A DNA stretch of 37,589 nucleotides from Parachlamydiales bacterium (GCA_016935395.1 JAFGQY010000110.1:1-37589); one strand, 5' to 3'; shown: positions 9,126-17,736, counted from the first letter of the stretch. A program made the numbers and translations. The notes: a model not told the origin generated them from the letters alone.

Positions 9126-10399
9126 AAAAAATTATAATACTTGCTTCATTTATATTAATGGCCTGTTCATCAAAATGCATCGATGATGAACTAACATGCC
9201 TTCAAATAGTTGATAGAAATGGCATGTCTGAAACTATAAGTTCTAAAGAGAAGCTTAAAAATTTTTCGAACGTAGACTTTCAAAAACCGCAATCCTATCA
9301 AAGGGTTCTGAGAATCTATCAAAACCGTGAAAAAGGACAAATTGTCTCAAAGCTCACAACCTACTATCCTAATGGTCAGCTTCATAAATCTTTAGAAATT
9401 ATAAACTCCAGAGCTTATGGCAAATATATTGAAAAGCATCCAAATGGGAATTTGAAAATTGAAGCTAATGTAATAGGTGGACCTGCTGATTTTAATGCTC
9501 AGGATGAATGGATATTTGAAGGACCGTCAAAAGTTTTCGATGAAAAAGGAACTTTGATTTCTGAGTTTTATTATGAAAAAGGAATGCTTCAAAAAGAAGC
9601 TAAATATTATCACCCCAAAAACTCGAAGTTAAAAAAAGTAATCCCTTATCTTGATAATGAAATTGATGGAATGGTTTTGGAATATGATATTAATGAACAA
9701 TTAATCAGTAAAGCCAGCTTCAAAAAAGGAATCAATCATGGAACAGCTACTGCTTTTTGGGGAAAAGACAACATTCGATACATTGAAGAATATGAAGAAG
9801 GTAAAATTATTTCAGGACAATATTTTCAAAAGTCCAGAGTTCGAATATGCAAGATTAAAAATGGAGATGGTCAAAAAGCCATTTTTAAAGATGGTCTGTT
9901 ACATCAGCTAGTAGAATACAAAAATGGAAAACCTGAAGGAAAGATTGAAGTTTTTTCCAAAGATTTTGAGCTGGTGAATGAATACTATCAAAAAGATCAA
10001 GTAAAAGACGGTGAAGAAATTGAATACTACACAAAAAAACAAAGAGCTGACCCATCAAAAAACAAAACCCTGCTGCCAAAACTTTTAATTACATGGGATA
10101 ATGGATTAATACAAGGAAATGTTAAAACGTGGTATAAGAATGGGAAGCTTGAAAGTCAAAAAGAGTATTTACAAAACAAAAAAAATGGCCCTCATTTCGC
10201 TTGGTATGAAAATGGATCTGTAATGTTTATAGAAGAATATGAAAACGATTCTTTAATCAAAGGATCCTATTTTCAAATGAGCCAAAAGGAGCCTGCAAGC
10301 ACAATAGTTAATGGATGCGGAATAGCAACTCTTTTTGATTCAAAAGGTAGGTTTATAAAAAAAATAAACTACAAAAATGGAAATCCTTTGAATGAATGA
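9122..10399 (+). CDS. MORN/YwqK-type repeat lipoprotein (CT648-like)
   Basis: A 425-residue lipoprotein. The signal peptide ends in the lipobox LMAC (cysteine at residue 15), so the mature protein should be lipid-anchored. The body consists of repeated beta-hairpin units such as YYPNGQLHKS, KHPNGNLKIEA, TWYKNGKLESQKEYLQNKK and AWYENGSVMFIEEYE, the pattern annotated as MORN_2 or 'YwqK family antitoxin'. That antitoxin label has no support here because no toxin gene is nearby. It overlaps the upstream bitopic-protein gene by 4 bases and ygfA by 8 bases, placing it in the same operon. In C. trachomatis CT648 has this position. A role in a cell-envelope assembly with the two upstream proteins is an inference. 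Confidence 0.75.
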   Translation: MKKIIILASFILMACSSKCIDDELTCLQIVDRNGMSETISSKEKLKNFSNVDFQKPQSYQRVLRIYQNREKGQIVSKLTTYYPNGQLHKSLEIINSRAYGKYIEKHPNGNLKIEANVIGGPADFNAQDEWIFEGPSKVFDEKGTLISEFYYEKGMLQKEAKYYHPKNSKLKKVIPYLDNEIDGMVLEYDINEQLISKASFKKGINHGTATAFWGKDNIRYIEEYEEGKIISGQYFQKSRVRICKIKNGDGQKAIFKDGLLHQLVEYKNGKPEGKIEVFSKDFELVNEYYQKDQVKDGEEIEYYTKKQRADPSKNKTLLPKLLITWDNGLIQGNVKTWYKNGKLESQKEYLQNKKNGPHFAWYENGSVMFIEEYENDSLIKGSYFQMSQKEPASTIVNGCGIATLFDSKGRFIKKINYKNGNPLNE

Positions 10400-10919
10400 C
10401 AATAAGTCCGATCTTAGAAAAAAGTTTTTAAAGATTAGAAATGGCATATCTTTAACAAGAAGAGCTATAGCTGAAAAAAAGATCAAAAAACTTGCCTCAT
10501 TAAATTTCAAAAATGTTTTATCTTTTGCAAGCAAGGCAAAAGAAATTAATCTTTGGTCTTTAAACAAAAAGCTTGCATCTGAAAAAAGATGTTTTCTCCC
10601 AAAAGTCTTTAAAAATGAGCTTCGCATATATAAAATAGAGAACATTGAAACAGATTTAATAAAAGGAAAATTTCAATTATTAGAACCAAATCCTGCAATC
10701 TGTGAAGAAGTAGATATCGGTATAATATCTTGTGTAATAGTTCCGGGTTTAGTTTTTGACAAAAAAAACAATAGACTTGGATATGGCAGGGGATTTTATG
10801 ACAGATTTTTAACACAGATTGATTGCCCTTTTATCGGTGTCGGTTTTTTAGAACAGTTAACAGAATCAATCCCAATAGAAAAACATGATATTAAAATGAA
10901 TCATGTTTTATTATTTTAA
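10392..10919 (+). CDS. ygfA: 5-formyltetrahydrofolate cyclo-ligase
   Basis: A 175-residue enzyme of the 5-FCL/MTHFS family, which uses ATP to convert 5-formyl-THF into 5,10-methenyl-THF in the one-carbon pathway. Visible signatures are the N-terminal LRKKFLKIR helix, FLPKVF, the substrate and phosphate region IIVPGLVFDKKNNRLGYGRGFYDRFL, and the C-terminal IPIEKHDIKMNHVL. Length is normal. It is the last gene of the CT646-CT647-CT648-like operon, starting inside the lipoprotein gene (ATGAATGA). Its end overlaps the convergent secreted-protein gene by 9 bases. In C. trachomatis recA follows immediately, as I recall; here about 15.8 kb separate the two. Confidence 0.93.
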   Translation: MNDNKSDLRKKFLKIRNGISLTRRAIAEKKIKKLASLNFKNVLSFASKAKEINLWSLNKKLASEKRCFLPKVFKNELRIYKIENIETDLIKGKFQLLEPNPAICEEVDIGIISCVIVPGLVFDKKNNRLGYGRGFYDRFLTQIDCPFIGVGFLEQLTESIPIEKHDIKMNHVLLF

Positions 10920-11363
10920 AAAAAAATCTTCACTTGGCCTGCAGCCATTACAAGACGTGTCATCTTCATCTTCAGAATTTTGTTTTTTTGGTTTTGGTTT
11001 GCAGTAATGAGGCCCTGGGCATTCACTAGCTGATACATTGCTTCCTGCTGCAACATTTGAACACATTGCAAAAAAACCTCCATATTCACATCTCCAAATA
11101 ACCGTATAAGGAGTATAAGAAGAGGTAGCATCGTAATTAATATCTAGTTGAGTTTTAGATGAGTCAGAATCCCAATTGGATTGATCTCCCGGCTGAAAGG
11201 TAGTTTGTCCTAAAACTTTTCCATTTGCAGATTGGACTATGGCAGTCAACTGAAATGGAGTGTCGTTGTATAAATATAAAGAATCAGCATAACTATATCC
11301 GATAAATAAAAATATTGATAAGATAAATAATCTTTTCACCTCTATCCCCCTTGCTAATTTCAT
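10911..11363 (-). CDS. small secreted cysteine-rich protein, function unknown
   Basis: A protein of 150 residues from the ATG at 11363. An AGGT lies five bases before this ATG. A GTG at 11339 is preceded by a stronger AAGGGGG (11346-11352) and would give a 142-residue form starting right at the signal peptide (KRLFILSIFLFIGYSYA, cleavage before DS). Both starts are possible and the mature protein is the same. The mature part has a beta-rich domain (LYLYNDTPFQLTAIV ... PYTVIWRCEYGGFFAMC), then a low-complexity charged tail (KPKPKKQNSEDEDD). It contains six cysteines, all in the C-terminal half. I do not recognise the family. It should be periplasmic or outer-membrane associated, and it borders the porin array, some members of which also have KPKPK/Cys segments. 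Confidence 0.7.
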   Translation of the reverse strand: MKLARGIEVKRLFILSIFLFIGYSYADSLYLYNDTPFQLTAIVQSANGKVLGQTTFQPGDQSNWDSDSSKTQLDINYDATSSYTPYTVIWRCEYGGFFAMCSNVAAGSNVSASECPGPHYCKPKPKKQNSEDEDDTSCNGCRPSEDFFLK

Positions 11364-11480
11364 AAATACCTAACAAGCAATTTTTGATCAAAGAAATATT
11401 AATAAAAAAAACATCGGGTTAATTCAGCTTCATCTTTTTATTCATAAAAAAATATTTTCTTTCTTTTATAAAAAAAAAGA

Positions 11481-11509
11481 TTGAACTTACAAACCGTATA
11501 TATTATATG
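11481..11509 (+). promoter_or_regulatory. candidate promoter of the first porin gene
   Basis: TTGAAC (11481-11486), a 17-base spacer and TATATG (11504-11509) precede the first array gene, leaving a leader of about 65 bases with a very strong AAGGGGGGAG ribosome-binding site. The leader is long enough for regulation but I see no convincing fold. Confidence 0.4.
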
Positions 11510-11581
11510 ACAGTTAAAGGAAGAAAAAATATTTAGCTTTTTTATTTTGAAGGCTATTTAGATAAACAAGGGGGGAGAAAA

Positions 11582-12727
11582 ATGTCCCATGCAAAAACAT
11601 TTATTTTATTAGGCATCTTTACAGTTAATTTTTTATTTTCAGAAAACAATAGTAATTGTAACCCAAAGTGCCCTCCCCAAAAATGTGAACCTGCGGTTTG
11701 TAAACCCAAACCAAAATGTCCCCCGGTTAAATGTGAGCCGGTAAAATGCAAAGAAGAAGAAAAACCTGAATGTGAAGTTCCAAAAGCTCCGGATTCTTCA
11801 GCTTATGTAGCTCCCGGAAGAATAAATGTATGCACTACTTGGGATTTTAACTTATCAGCATCATTTATATATTGGGAACCTAGAGAAAAGGGTCTTGAAC
11901 TTGGAATCCCGTTTAATAATACAAACATGGATTTTAACAAGTCAGAACTTCAAAACATGGACTTTACATATAAGATGGGGTTTAAAGCTGCTCTTGGTTT
12001 TAACTTTGAAAATGACAACTGGACATCATTATTTGAATATACCAGATTTCATATGACTCACAATTCTAAATCTACAAGACCCGATTGGGCAGATAGATTT
12101 AATGCCATCTGGTTTTCTAATGCAGAAGATAATACTACCGAAATAAAAGGCAGATGGAAATTAAACTTAGACATTATTGATTTTAGAATAGCAAGACCTT
12201 CTTATTTTGGAGAAAAGTTTATCTTAACTCCATTATTTGGAGGAAAAGGCGGATGGATAGATCAAAATTACAGATCTACTATATTATATAATGGATCTTA
12301 CGTACAAAATAATCTTAAATCTAGATCTTGGCTTATTGGACCTAGAGCGGGTATTGATTCGAAATGGCTTCTAGGCTCTGCATTTAGAATAAATGGTGAT
12401 TTTGCTTTTAGCTTATTTTATCAGTATTTTAGAAGCATTACTATGAAAAGACAAAATATAAATGCTCCCGATTCTTTAGAAGCTAACGTTTTAAATAAAA
12501 AAGGATATGTTAATCCTGCAATTGAAACTGCTGTTGGTCTTGGATGGGGCTCTTACTTCAGTAGAAACAAATATCACTTTGACTTACTGGCAAATTATGA
12601 ATTTCAATTCTATTTCAATCAAAACATGATGAGAAGCCTGAAAGATAATTATGATGCAAAATCTGATTCTAGTCCCGGAGATTTAATGTTTCATGGATTA
12701 ACAGTTACAATGAAATTTGATTTCTAA
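11582..12727 (+). CDS. MOMP-like porin 1 (nine-Cys N-terminal segment)
   Basis: A 381-residue MOMP-like/Lpg1974-type outer-membrane barrel protein. The signal peptide (KTFILLGIFTVNFLFS) is followed by an extended Cys/Pro/Lys-rich segment of about 65 residues with nine cysteines in repeats of the type K-C-P-P-x-K-C-E-P. It is different in style from the CCEPCPP repeats of porins 2-6. The conserved porin core starts at INVCTTWDF, and I see no cysteine in the barrel itself. The protein ends VTMKFDF. The cysteines could form interchain disulfides as in the chlamydial outer-membrane complex (inference). It is transcribed alone: its own promoter lies upstream and a perfect terminator hairpin follows at 12746. 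Confidence 0.85.
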   Translation: MSHAKTFILLGIFTVNFLFSENNSNCNPKCPPQKCEPAVCKPKPKCPPVKCEPVKCKEEEKPECEVPKAPDSSAYVAPGRINVCTTWDFNLSASFIYWEPREKGLELGIPFNNTNMDFNKSELQNMDFTYKMGFKAALGFNFENDNWTSLFEYTRFHMTHNSKSTRPDWADRFNAIWFSNAEDNTTEIKGRWKLNLDIIDFRIARPSYFGEKFILTPLFGGKGGWIDQNYRSTILYNGSYVQNNLKSRSWLIGPRAGIDSKWLLGSAFRINGDFAFSLFYQYFRSITMKRQNINAPDSLEANVLNKKGYVNPAIETAVGLGWGSYFSRNKYHFDLLANYEFQFYFNQNMMRSLKDNYDAKSDSSPGDLMFHGLTVTMKFDF

Positions 12728-12745
12728 TAAAGTTTTTTAATATTT

Positions 12746-12779
12746 AACCGAAAAGAGATTCTTACTTTTCGGTTTTTTT
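12746..12779 (+). terminator. rho-independent terminator after porin 1
   Basis: Ten-base-pair stem AACCGAAAAG/CTTTTCGGTT with a 9-base loop, followed directly by a run of seven T. The arm sequence is shared with the terminator after porin 4. Confidence 0.9.
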
Positions 12780-12855
12780 ATTTTTCAAACAATTTACTAA
12801 AATCTTTCAACGATCTACATTAGATTTAAAAATATATTTAAATGGAGTTTTTCTA

Positions 12856-13908
12856 ATGAAAAAAATTTTCCTGTTTTTAATCTTCCTTTTTTCTTTTACT
12901 TTACTTATTGCTGAAAATTGCTGTCCACCCACACCTTGCGAGTGTGAACCTGCCCCTTGCTGTGAAATTCCCATGCAACCAACAATAAACGGCTATAATA
13001 CACCTGCAAATATTAATGTTTGCGGTCCTGTCGATGCTTTTATTAGCGCAACTTTACTATGGTGGGAAGCATCTCAAGATCAGATGGAGCTTGGAACTCA
13101 AACTTTTCCGTCTAATGAATACGGCCGTCTTATAAAATGTAACTTTGAATGGAAGCCCGCTTTTAAAGTAGCCCTTGGATATAACATAGACTATGATAAT
13201 TGGGTAACTTTAGTTCAATACACTAGATGGAACGGAACAACTAATACTTCCAAATCACTATCTGAAAACGGAACTTTAAACGATCTTTGGTTTGGGCAAA
13301 CTCTTCCAACTCTTTCAAAAATATCTCAAAAATGGAAATTGGATTTTAATATTTTCGATTTAGAATTTACCCGCCCCTTTTATAATGGAACAAAACTCAC
13401 CCTTTCCCCCCAGATTGGATTAAAAAGCGGATGGATATCTCAAGAAATAGATGAAACTGTAACGTCCTTATCAGATAATAAGTTTCAAATGTCCCTCCAA
13501 TCAAAATCTTGGCTTGTTGGCCCTAAAGTTGGTCTTTACTCAAATTTTCTTGTCGGTAATGGCTTTAGATTTTTTGGAAATTTTGCGGGAAGTCTATTTT
13601 ACCAAAGATTTAATAAGTTAAAATTAACAGAACCTGATGTAACAGATACTTCAACTTTATTTAATGCACTAAAATATTCAAATGGATTTATCAATCCAAG
13701 CTTTGAATGTATAGTAGGAATCGGTTATGGAAAATATTTTGCTAGAAATAATTGGCATTTTGATGTTTTTGCAGGATATGAAACTCAAATTTATTTCTCT
13801 CAAAATATGAACACATTTTTAAATATTACAAAAAATTCTGACAATACAATATCGCCTGGAAATTTGATGTTTCAGGGACTTACTCTATCTATGCAATTTG
13901 ATTTCTAA
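12856..13908 (+). CDS. MOMP-like porin 2
   Basis: A 350-residue paralogue. Signal peptide at residues ~1-19 (KKIFLFLIFLFSFTLLIA). A short Cys/Pro segment, CCPPTPCECEPAPCCEIP, plus the conserved NVC gives seven cysteines before the barrel, and two more lie inside it (IKCNF and FECIV). All the family blocks are present, including WWEASQDQMELGTQ, SWLVGPKVG and the C-terminal LSMQFDF. GGAG eight bases before the ATG. It is a single-gene unit: a terminator precedes it at 12746 and a hairpin follows at 13929. A weak promoter candidate (TTTACT-N17-TACATT) lies in the 76-base spacer. Confidence 0.85.
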   Translation: MKKIFLFLIFLFSFTLLIAENCCPPTPCECEPAPCCEIPMQPTINGYNTPANINVCGPVDAFISATLLWWEASQDQMELGTQTFPSNEYGRLIKCNFEWKPAFKVALGYNIDYDNWVTLVQYTRWNGTTNTSKSLSENGTLNDLWFGQTLPTLSKISQKWKLDFNIFDLEFTRPFYNGTKLTLSPQIGLKSGWISQEIDETVTSLSDNKFQMSLQSKSWLVGPKVGLYSNFLVGNGFRFFGNFAGSLFYQRFNKLKLTEPDVTDTSTLFNALKYSNGFINPSFECIVGIGYGKYFARNNWHFDVFAGYETQIYFSQNMNTFLNITKNSDNTISPGNLMFQGLTLSMQFDF

Positions 13909-13928
13909 GCAAAGTATAAAAACCACTT

Positions 13929-13960
13929 AAATCAAACCCGATTTTTCCGGGTTTGATTTT
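13929..13960 (+). terminator. terminator hairpin after porin 2
   Basis: Twelve-base-pair stem AAATCAAACCCG/CGGGTTTGATTT with a 7-base loop, overlapping a short T tract. The T tail is weaker than those of the other array terminators. Confidence 0.75.
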
Positions 13961-14047
13961 GATTCATAAAATATTATTATGTAAAAAAAACTTTAATTGT
14001 TTATATTAAAGAAAAAGATTTTTAAATTAAAAATTCGGAGATTTCTT

Positions 14048-14159
14048 ATGAAAAAATTTTCACTAATGTTAATTGCACTTTTTGCGACAACTTGTGTTTT
14101 CGCAGGAACATATAACAATACAGATAATTCTTATCCTTCAGACAATAATTATCAGGACA
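14048..14159 (+). repeat. near-identical 5' block shared with porin 5 (16491-16602)
   Basis: By direct comparison, 105 of 112 bases are identical between 14048-14159 and 16491-16602. The block covers the signal peptide and the start of the Cys/Pro segment. Similarity drops sharply inside the barrel. The first ~50 bases of porin 6 (17790) are a more diverged version. Confidence 0.85.
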
Positions 14160-15196
14160 ATTGTCCACCAGATCCTTGTTGTGAACCTTGTCCTCCAACG
14201 CCCTGCTGCGATATTCCTCAGGCGCCAACTATGCCAGCATATAATGCTCCTGCTAGAATAAATGTTTGCGGATGCTGGGATTTTAATATTGATGCTACAT
14301 TTTTATACTGGCAAGCTAACGAAGAAGGGTTATCATTGGGTTATGATGTAGGAAATACAGAACAAATTACCACTGATTTAGGTGAAAAAGTATACGAGTT
14401 TGACTTTAAGTATAAACCGGCATTCAAAGTCGGAATTGGATATAACATGAATTACGATAACTGGAGTTTGCGCCTTCAATATACTAGATTTTATTCAACT
14501 CAGACAACAAGTACCTCTTTAAGATCAAGTGATTTTACTTTTAGATCCAGATGGCTATCTTCCGCAGTTAACAATTATGAAAAAATGCAAAGTAAATGGA
14601 CACTTGATTTTAATATTTTCGATTTAGATCTTCTTAGAACATATTATAATGGTAAACATTTAATTCTCGAACCCTCCTTTGGTCTTAAAGGTGGATGGAT
14701 AGATCAAAAATATATTCATGAGGTAAGCAATCCCCTTGTAGCTGTAGATGTAAATCCTCTACATGCAGACTTTTTAAGCGATTCTTGGCTTATAGGACCT
14801 AGAGCAGGCTTAAAAACTAAATGGTTTTTGGGCTGTGGCTTTAATGTAATTGGTAATTCTTCTATTAACCTTTTTTACCAAAAATTCAACAAAGTAATTT
14901 TACAGCAACAATCTAATACAAATGCAAATTTATTATCTCAAAACATAAAAACTAATGATCAAAGTAACATTAACTCATCTTTTGAATATTTACTTGGACT
15001 TAGTTATGAAACATATTTTAACAGAAATAATTATCATTTTTTAATTTCAGCCGGATATGAATCTCAAATCTATTTTCGTCAAAATGAGATCAGATCTCAA
15101 TCTGATACTGCAACAAGTACTAATGGAGGAGCTTTTTCTAACCCTGGAGACTTATCTTTCCATGGCTTAAATCTTCAGATAAGATTTGATTTTTAA
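14048..15196 (+). CDS. MOMP-like porin 3
   Basis: A 382-residue paralogue. The ATG at 14048 is chosen because GGAG lies seven bases before it and the signal peptide KKFSLMLIALFATTCVFAG starts there; the frame extends 17 codons further upstream without support. The mature N terminus has an Asn/Tyr-rich stretch, then NCPPDPCCEPCPPTPCCDIP and NVCGC, eight cysteines in all. The first 112 bases match porin 5 at all but 7 positions, and the last 76 bases match porin 4 at all but 6, so this copy looks mosaic. Porin 4 follows 33 bases later with no terminator between, so the two are probably cotranscribed. Confidence 0.86.
   Translation: MKKFSLMLIALFATTCVFAGTYNNTDNSYPSDNNYQDNCPPDPCCEPCPPTPCCDIPQAPTMPAYNAPARINVCGCWDFNIDATFLYWQANEEGLSLGYDVGNTEQITTDLGEKVYEFDFKYKPAFKVGIGYNMNYDNWSLRLQYTRFYSTQTTSTSLRSSDFTFRSRWLSSAVNNYEKMQSKWTLDFNIFDLDLLRTYYNGKHLILEPSFGLKGGWIDQKYIHEVSNPLVAVDVNPLHADFLSDSWLIGPRAGLKTKWFLGCGFNVIGNSSINLFYQKFNKVILQQQSNTNANLLSQNIKTNDQSNINSSFEYLLGLSYETYFNRNNYHFLISAGYESQIYFRQNEIRSQSDTATSTNGGAFSNPGDLSFHGLNLQIRFDF
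15121..15196 (+). repeat. near-identical 3' block shared with porin 4 (16267-16342)
   Basis: About 70 of 76 bases are identical between 15121-15196 and 16267-16342, covering the last barrel strand and the stop codon. This is much higher than in the central parts of the two genes. Confidence 0.85.
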
Positions 15197-15229
15197 TAAT
15201 GATGAATAAAAAAATTAAGGATAATTGAA

Positions 15230-16342
15230 ATGAATATAAATAAAATAAAACTACTTTTAATATCATTAGTTGTTTTTTCAAACGCATTTGCAAAGCAATT
15301 TAGTGATAACAATAACTGTCCACCCTGTTGTGAAATACCTCCCACTCCTCAATCTTCAGCATACAACGCACCTGCGAGAATAAATGTGTGCAATGAATGG
15401 GACGTTTATGCATCTGGAACATTTCTTTGGTGGCAGGCTAATGAAGAGGGTTTAGCTGTAGGTTACTCTAGAGGAGGAACGGGTGTTATCGGTAATAATA
15501 ATGTGATTACATCACGTCCAGATAAAATTTTTGATTTTGATTTTAAATATGAACCTGCCTTTAAGATTGGCCTTGGTTATAATGTGGTTTATGATGATTG
15601 GGATGTTTTTCTGCAATATACAAGATTAAACTTCACAAACACCACTACCGCACAAAAACCTAGTGATGGGGTTTTGATTCCCAGATGGGTTAGAGCAACA
15701 AGTTCAGTTTTTGTCGGTATTTCAGGTTTAGAAAGTAAATGGAAATTAGATTTTAATATTTTTGATTTGGATTTGGGCAGAAGTTATTATGTAGGAAAAA
15801 AATTTACATTAAAAACACTTTATGGCCTAAAAGGCGGTTGGATCAATCAAGCTTATACACAAGTAGCTACCCTTCCCGATTTTTCACTAATTAACAGTAA
15901 TACATCTGTAACAAGGTCTTTGTCAGATTCTTGGTTATTAGGACCTAGAGCTGGATTAAATGGAAAGTGGCATCTTGGATCCGGTTTTAATTTAATCGGG
16001 AATACTGAAATAAGTTTATTCTATCAACAATTCTCTAAATATTCTATGAAAATGCAATCGCCTACAAATCCGAATTTACTTTTTAGAAATAAATCAAACA
16101 AAAATTTCAACGCTGTCAATCCTTCAATCGAATTTCTATTAGGATTTAATTGGGGCTGTTATTTAGATAGAAATAATTGGCATTTTGATATTTTAGTAGC
16201 TTATGAACAACAAACATATTTTTTTCAAAATAAAATGAGATCATATGCGGATACTATATCAGGTGTTAATGGAGGAGAGATTTCTAACCCTGGAGACTTA
16301 TCTTTACATGGATTAAATCTTCAGATAAGATTTGATTTTTAG
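15230..16342 (+). CDS. MOMP-like porin 4
   Basis: A 370-residue paralogue with a signal peptide at ~1-21 (NKIKLLLISLVVFSNAFA) and a shortened Cys/Pro segment, NNCPPCCEIPPTPQSSAYNA, plus NVC, four cysteines in all. It shares the barrel blocks WWQANEEGLAVGY, GWINQAY and SWLLGPRAG, and ends LQIRFDF. It is read from the porin 3 transcript: there are 33 bases between the genes and an AAGGAT site before the ATG. A strong terminator follows at 16370. The 3' end is almost identical to that of porin 3, while the region just after the signal peptide is not. Confidence 0.85.
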   Translation: MNINKIKLLLISLVVFSNAFAKQFSDNNNCPPCCEIPPTPQSSAYNAPARINVCNEWDVYASGTFLWWQANEEGLAVGYSRGGTGVIGNNNVITSRPDKIFDFDFKYEPAFKIGLGYNVVYDDWDVFLQYTRLNFTNTTTAQKPSDGVLIPRWVRATSSVFVGISGLESKWKLDFNIFDLDLGRSYYVGKKFTLKTLYGLKGGWINQAYTQVATLPDFSLINSNTSVTRSLSDSWLLGPRAGLNGKWHLGSGFNLIGNTEISLFYQQFSKYSMKMQSPTNPNLLFRNKSNKNFNAVNPSIEFLLGFNWGCYLDRNNWHFDILVAYEQQTYFFQNKMRSYADTISGVNGGEISNPGDLSLHGLNLQIRFDF

Positions 16343-16369
16343 GCTATAGAAATATTCTTACAATATTCC

Positions 16370-16403
16370 AACCGAAAAGAATAAAAATCTTTTCGGTTTT
16401 TTT
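16370..16403 (+). terminator. rho-independent terminator after porin 4
   Basis: Eleven-base-pair stem AACCGAAAAGA/TCTTTTCGGTT with a 7-base loop, followed by seven T. The arms repeat those of the terminator after porin 1. Confidence 0.92.
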
Positions 16404-16419
16404 ATTAACTTAATTAGAT

Positions 16420-16448
16420 TTGTAAAAAAAAGCTAAATTATTTAATGT
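16420..16448 (+). promoter_or_regulatory. candidate promoter of porin 5
   Basis: TTGTAA (16420-16425), a 17-base spacer and TAATGT (16443-16448), placed just downstream of the previous terminator. The match is moderate. Its position parallels the candidates before porins 6 and 7. Confidence 0.35.
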
Positions 16449-16490
16449 TAAGTAAAAGACGTTTAATAATTTTCAAGTCGGAGATTGATT

Positions 16491-17627
16491 ATGAAAAAAT
16501 TTTCACTAATGTTAATTGCACTTTTTGCGACAACTTTTGTTTTCGCGGGGTCATATAACAATACAAATGATTCTTGTCCTTCAGACAATAATTATCAGGA
16601 CAATTGTCCACCCAATCCTTGCCCGCCAGAACCCTGCTGCGAGCCTTGTCCTTCAACACCATGTTGCGACGTTCCTCAATCGCCAACCATGCCAGCATAT
16701 AATGCACCTGCAAGCATAAATGTATGCGGAGCTTGGGATTTTTACGTTACAGGAACTTTTCTTTGGTGGGAACCTAAACAAGAAAATATGGAAATTGCTT
16801 TAACAACAAATCAAGGCCAGCCGAATAATCCTGGAGAATTTTTTGGATTAGATTACAAATTTAAAGCAGCATTCAAAGTTAGCTTGGGGTATAACTTTAA
16901 CCACGACGATTGGGGTACAAATCTTCAATACACAAGATTTAACTCAACAATTAATGGCTCAGCTGAAATAGGTAACGCTACAAACATGTGGAACCTTTGG
17001 ATAGTTGATGCAGATGCTTTTACTGACGTACAATCTGTATTAAATGTTGATGCAAAATGGAAAGTTGATCATAATATTTTTGATTTTCAATTAATTCGTC
17101 CTGCATACAATGGAAAAAATTTAACTCTTAAACCACACGCAGGCTTAAAAGGTGGATGGATAGATCAAAAATTAACTAATACAAGCTTAGATAATTTAGG
17201 TGCAGAGACATATTATAGTACTTTCGAATCTAAATCTTGGCTAATTGGTCCAAGAGTTGGTATTGACGGCAATTGGTTTTTAGTTGATAGATTCAGAATC
17301 TTTGCAGATGCTGCATTTAGCTTGTTCTACCAAAAATTTTCTAAAATTCTAGCTAGAACCACCTCTTCAGATCCAACTGACACTACTATTGGATATGGAG
17401 TAGAACACAATCTTTCACAAATCAATTCAAGTACAGAGATACAACTCGGATTAGCTTGGGGAAAATATTTTGATAGAAATAACTGGTATTTTGATATTTC
17501 TGCAGGATATGATGTGCAAATCTATTTTGATCAAAATATTATAAGCGATGCTAGATCGACAGACATAACTAAACCTGGAAATTTAATGTTTCATGGTTTA
17601 AATGCAACCATTCGTTTTGATTTCTAG
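16491..17627 (+). CDS. MOMP-like porin 5 (nine-Cys N-terminal segment)
   Basis: A 378-residue paralogue. The ATG at 16491, seven bases after GGAG, is preferred over a TTG two codons earlier. Signal peptide KKFSLMLIALFATTFVFAG. The Cys/Pro segment is the longest of the CCEPCPP type: CPPNPCPPEPCCEPCPSTPCC after an Asn-rich stretch, with nine cysteines up to NVC. The extra CPPEP unit compared with porins 3 and 6 suggests slippage or unequal recombination within this repeat. Conserved barrel blocks are WWEPKQENMEIAL, GWIDQKL, SWLIGPRVG and a C-terminal ATIRFDF. It is a single-gene unit between terminators at 16370 and 17658. Confidence 0.86.
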   Translation: MKKFSLMLIALFATTFVFAGSYNNTNDSCPSDNNYQDNCPPNPCPPEPCCEPCPSTPCCDVPQSPTMPAYNAPASINVCGAWDFYVTGTFLWWEPKQENMEIALTTNQGQPNNPGEFFGLDYKFKAAFKVSLGYNFNHDDWGTNLQYTRFNSTINGSAEIGNATNMWNLWIVDADAFTDVQSVLNVDAKWKVDHNIFDFQLIRPAYNGKNLTLKPHAGLKGGWIDQKLTNTSLDNLGAETYYSTFESKSWLIGPRVGIDGNWFLVDRFRIFADAAFSLFYQKFSKILARTTSSDPTDTTIGYGVEHNLSQINSSTEIQLGLAWGKYFDRNNWYFDISAGYDVQIYFDQNIISDARSTDITKPGNLMFHGLNATIRFDF

Positions 17628-17657
17628 TAACTAAAAAAATTAACTCAAAACTAAAAA

Positions 17658-17690
17658 AACCAAAAAGAAAAAAATCTTTTTGGTTTTTTT
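17658..17690 (+). terminator. rho-independent terminator after porin 5
   Basis: Eleven-base-pair stem AACCAAAAAGA/TCTTTTTGGTT with a 6-base loop, followed by seven T. Confidence 0.9.
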
Positions 17691-17706
17691 ATTTTTGAAA
17701 TTTGAT

Positions 17707-17736
17707 TTGTCATAAAAATATAAAATTACTTAATAT
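17707..17736 (+). promoter_or_regulatory. candidate promoter of porin 6
   Basis: TTGTCA (17707-17712), an 18-base spacer and TAATAT (17731-17736), directly after the porin 5 terminator. The leader to the ATG at 17790 would be about 47 bases. Confidence 0.5.

Noticed and set aside
9122-10399. Toxin-antitoxin antitoxin (YwqK) annotation for the MORN lipoprotein
   Set aside because: The label comes from repeat similarity only; there is a lipobox and no toxin gene nearby.
11554-16719. Frames with repeated Gly/His or Leu/Ile-Gln motifs opposite or shifted within porins 1, 3 and 5 (11554-11751, 14046-14261, 16489-16719)
   Set aside because: Frame-shifted or antisense readings of the Cys/Pro repeats; the real frames have signal peptides and start signals.
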